In this document: one piece after another, positions 7,062 to 8,940 of the stretch
Position numbering within the stretch: position 1 is the first letter of the stretch
How the letters are laid out: each line of letters begins with the position of its first letter
Assembly: GCA_003542955.1 (NCBI GenBank)
Contig: DPJP01000399.1
Coordinates: 22,313 to 31,252 of the forward strand
Direction of reading: 5' to 3'
DNA length: 8,940 bases
From: Armatimonadota bacterium
GTDB lineage: Bacteria; Armatimonadota; Zipacnadia; Zipacnadales; UBA11051
The notes under the pieces: generated by a model
What the model was told of the DNA's origin: nothing
Seen by the model: the letters and a program-made list of their open reading frames with translations, nothing else
Databases searched by the model: none
Position numbers and translations under genes: made by a program

Positions 7062-7123
7062 AGGCGCCGTCTGTGCCGATTCGCCCCGCAGCATGCCGTG
7101 CCTCGGGACTCTGGGAGGGACAC

Positions 7124-8860
7124 GTGGGGGAGTGCAACTGGTTCGACATCATCGCCGGTTCGCTCGGCGGTGTCGCTCTGCTGATGTTCGGCATCCGCTA
7201 TATGGGCGACGGGCTGGAGAGCGCCGCCGGCGACGCCATGCGCCGCATCCTGGCGGCACTCACGCGCAACGCCTGGATGGCCTGCGTCGTCGGCACCGTC
7301 GTCACCGGCATCGTCCAGAGCAGTTCCGCCGTCACCGTGATGGTTGTCGGCTTCGTCAACGCCCAGTTGATGACGTTCCGCCAGGCCCTGGGCGTGGTCT
7401 ACGGCGCCAACATCGGCACCACCGTGACCGGGCAGATCATGGCCTTCCAGGTCACCAAGGCGGCCCTCCCCGCGATCGCGATAGGCTTCGCGATGACGCT
7501 CTTCGGCAAGCGCAAGGTCGTCAAGGACATCGGCCAGGGCATCCTCGGCTTCGGCATCCTCTTCCTTGGTCTGCTCTTGCTCAAAGACTCCGTCGCCACA
7601 CTCAAGAACAGCCCGGTCATGGTCGAGATATTCCAGAACTTCAGCCACAACATCGTCATGGCGGTGGTCGCAGGGGCGCTGGTTACGGTCAGCATCCAGT
7701 CAAGCTCGGCTTCGCTGGGGATCACAATGGCCCTGGCCTCGCAGAACCTCATCTCGCTCGAGGCCGCCATCGGGCTAATGCTCGGAGACAACATCGGGAC
7801 TTGCATCACCGCCCAGCTTGCCTCGATCGGCACGCACGCCACCGCCCGCCGCGTGGCGTTGGCGCATGTGCTCTACAACGTCTTCGGCGTCGTGCTGGTG
7901 CTGGTCCTGTTCAAGTTCTTCGTTCCACTGGTGACAATGATCTCCCCCCACCCCGACGCGCTGCAGATCGGCACGCCGGCGTACCAGGCCGCGGTACAGC
8001 GGCAGGTCGCAAACTCGCACACGCTGTTCAATGTGCTCAATGCGCTCCTGTTCCTGACTCTCAACAGCTACTACGCGGCCTTCCTCGAGCGCATCATGCC
8101 CGACCGCCGGCGCCCACTCGAGGGCGCAGTTCACATCGACGCGCGCCTGCTCGATACCCCGCTCGCCGCTGCCGCCGCCGTCATCCGCGAACTGGGGCGC
8201 ATGGCCCGCCTCTGCCGCGGACTGGTCGCCCGCTCGACTGATGCCCTGCTCGCACCGGCCGAGGCCAACATCGACGACCTGCGCGCGCAGGACAAGGAGA
8301 TCGACCAGCTCCAGCGAGCGATCACCAACTACGTGATCGATCTGATGGAGCGCGAGATACCCGACTCGATCTCCGAGCATGTGCCGGCCGTGCTCCACGC
8401 CGTCAACGACCTCGAGCGCGTCGGCGACCACTGCAAGAACCTGCTCGAATTCGCCGAGCAGCGTCGCTATGAGGGCATGGTCTGGACCCCGGCCGCGGAG
8501 GAAGATGTGCGCTCCATGGCGTCGCTCGTCGACGAGATGCTCGCGCTCACTGTACAGGCGTTCTCGGGTGAGTACTCCGAGGACATCCCCGAGCACATTC
8601 TGGAACTTGAGAAGCGCGTCGACCGGGAGACCGAACTCGGTCGCGTGGGCCACATGGAGCGCCTCCGCAACGGCGAGTGCCTCCCGCTGCCCGGCGTGCT
8701 GCTGATGGATACGCTCGCCAACTACGAGAAGATGGGCGACCACGTGCGCAACATCGGCCGCGCAATGCGTGATGGCATCATCAAGGTCGGCCCCGAGTTG
8801 CGTGCGGTCCTAGAAGCCGACAGCACAGATGACTCCGAGGCTAGCACCGTCGAAGCCTGA
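7124..8860 (+). CDS. Na+/phosphate cotransporter, NptA family, with C-terminal PhoU-like domain
   Basis: An inner-membrane symporter expected to import (or, in some family members, export) inorganic phosphate with sodium. I prefer the GTG at 7124, which has GGGAGGGA at 7113-7120 at good spacing and gives a 578-residue protein starting MGECNWFDIIAG. An in-frame GTG at 7073 would add 17 residues, but its nearest AGGAGG (7051-7056) is 16 bases away. The membrane half carries the family's two inverted-topology repeats: QSSSA at 65-69 with GANIGT at 94-99, and QSSSA at 192-196 with GDNIGT at 221-226. These motifs are known to form the Na+/Pi site in this family. Several hydrophobic segments follow, to about residue 320. 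About 350-560 is a soluble PhoU-like helical domain with both metal-binding signatures, ERVGDH at 431-436 and EKMGDH at 535-540. Length and domain order are normal for bacterial members. It lies 208 bp after the hydrolase-like pair and is probably transcribed separately. I see no convincing Pho box upstream. Confidence 0.94.
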   Translation: MGECNWFDIIAGSLGGVALLMFGIRYMGDGLESAAGDAMRRILAALTRNAWMACVVGTVVTGIVQSSSAVTVMVVGFVNAQLMTFRQALGVVYGANIGTTVTGQIMAFQVTKAALPAIAIGFAMTLFGKRKVVKDIGQGILGFGILFLGLLLLKDSVATLKNSPVMVEIFQNFSHNIVMAVVAGALVTVSIQSSSASLGITMALASQNLISLEAAIGLMLGDNIGTCITAQLASIGTHATARRVALAHVLYNVFGVVLVLVLFKFFVPLVTMISPHPDALQIGTPAYQAAVQRQVANSHTLFNVLNALLFLTLNSYYAAFLERIMPDRRRPLEGAVHIDARLLDTPLAAAAAVIRELGRMARLCRGLVARSTDALLAPAEANIDDLRAQDKEIDQLQRAITNYVIDLMEREIPDSISEHVPAVLHAVNDLERVGDHCKNLLEFAEQRRYEGMVWTPAAEEDVRSMASLVDEMLALTVQAFSGEYSEDIPEHILELEKRVDRETELGRVGHMERLRNGECLPLPGVLLMDTLANYEKMGDHVRNIGRAMRDGIIKVGPELRAVLEADSTDDSEASTVEA

Positions 8861-8870
8861 ACTCCCCCCC

Positions 8871-8898
8871 GGCATCCCCGATCGCTGGGGTCTGTGCC
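8871..8898 (+). terminator. Weak hairpin after the phosphate transporter
   Basis: GGCA at 8871-8874 with TGCC at 8895-8898, and CCCC at 8876-8879 with GGGG at 8887-8890, form an interrupted stem starting 11 bases after the stop codon. No T-run follows. The remaining bases to 8940 hold no start of a gene that I can support. Confidence 0.2.
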
Positions 8899-8940
8899 GA
8901 AGTCTCAGAAACGGCTGGGGTCACGCCTTGAAAACTCATC

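Noticed and set aside
7073..7123. N-terminal extension of the transporter from the GTG at 7073
   Set aside because: The nearest SD-like run is 16 bases upstream, whereas GGGAGGGA sits correctly before the GTG at 7124, and the family normally starts close to the first membrane segment.
6985..8241. 418-codon + strand frame overlapping the transporter
   Set aside because: The translation is rich in Arg, His and Pro without motifs, while the other frame gives a clear Na/Pi cotransporter.
7775..8743. 322-codon open frame on the - strand within the transporter gene
   Set aside because: It is antisense to the conserved repeat and PhoU regions and reflects codon bias; no credible start site or domain is visible.
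1..8940. CRISPR array, tRNA, rRNA, insertion sequence or phage genes
   Set aside because: No regularly spaced repeats, cloverleaf, ribosomal RNA sequence or transposase/integrase motif was seen on either strand.

Overview
The window is a high-GC bacterial segment with every gene on the + strand. It encodes three exported proteins that look like glycan-acting enzymes, followed by a sodium/phosphate symporter. The GC-rich third positions, the DUF4838-type protein with carbohydrate-binding domains and the LamG-fused hydrolase-like protein suggest an uncultured, polysaccharide-degrading bacterium. Armatimonadota, Planctomycetota, Lentisphaerota and Hydrogenedentota often carry such genes. The phylum is an inference, because no marker gene is present.

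Layout. (1) 1-211 is a leader or intergenic region. It has a four-run G-tract motif that could form a G-quadruplex, then two hairpins, the second of which pairs the Shine-Dalgarno of the next gene in a perfect 10-bp stem. (2) 212-3136 encodes a 974-residue secreted DUF4838 protein with an N-terminal GH67/GH20-like accessory domain, a CBM9-like domain and a C-terminal CBM4/9-like jelly roll. (3) 3137-3348 holds a terminator-like hairpin and a possible -10 box. (4) 3349-5418 and 5467-6915 are tandem paralogs. Both are exported and share a beta-sandwich plus TIM-barrel-like module that I cannot assign to a named glycosidase family. The first copy also carries an N-terminal LamG (concanavalin A-like) domain. 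They are 48 bp apart, each with its own ribosome binding site, and are probably co-transcribed. (5) 6916-7123 is intergenic, with a 10-bp palindrome and inverted repeats. (6) 7124-8860 encodes a Na+/Pi cotransporter (NptA family) with two QSSSA repeats and a C-terminal PhoU-like domain. (7) 8861-8940 is a non-coding tail with a weak hairpin.

Reading the genes together: the three exported proteins plausibly bind and process the same complex glycan outside the cytoplasm. The phosphate transporter is separated by about 200 bp and is probably an independent unit. I see no CRISPR array, tRNA, rRNA, transposase or phage gene. The two points most worth pursuing are the possible translational switch before the DUF4838 gene and the unassigned hydrolase-like family present as a LamG-plus and LamG-minus tandem pair.
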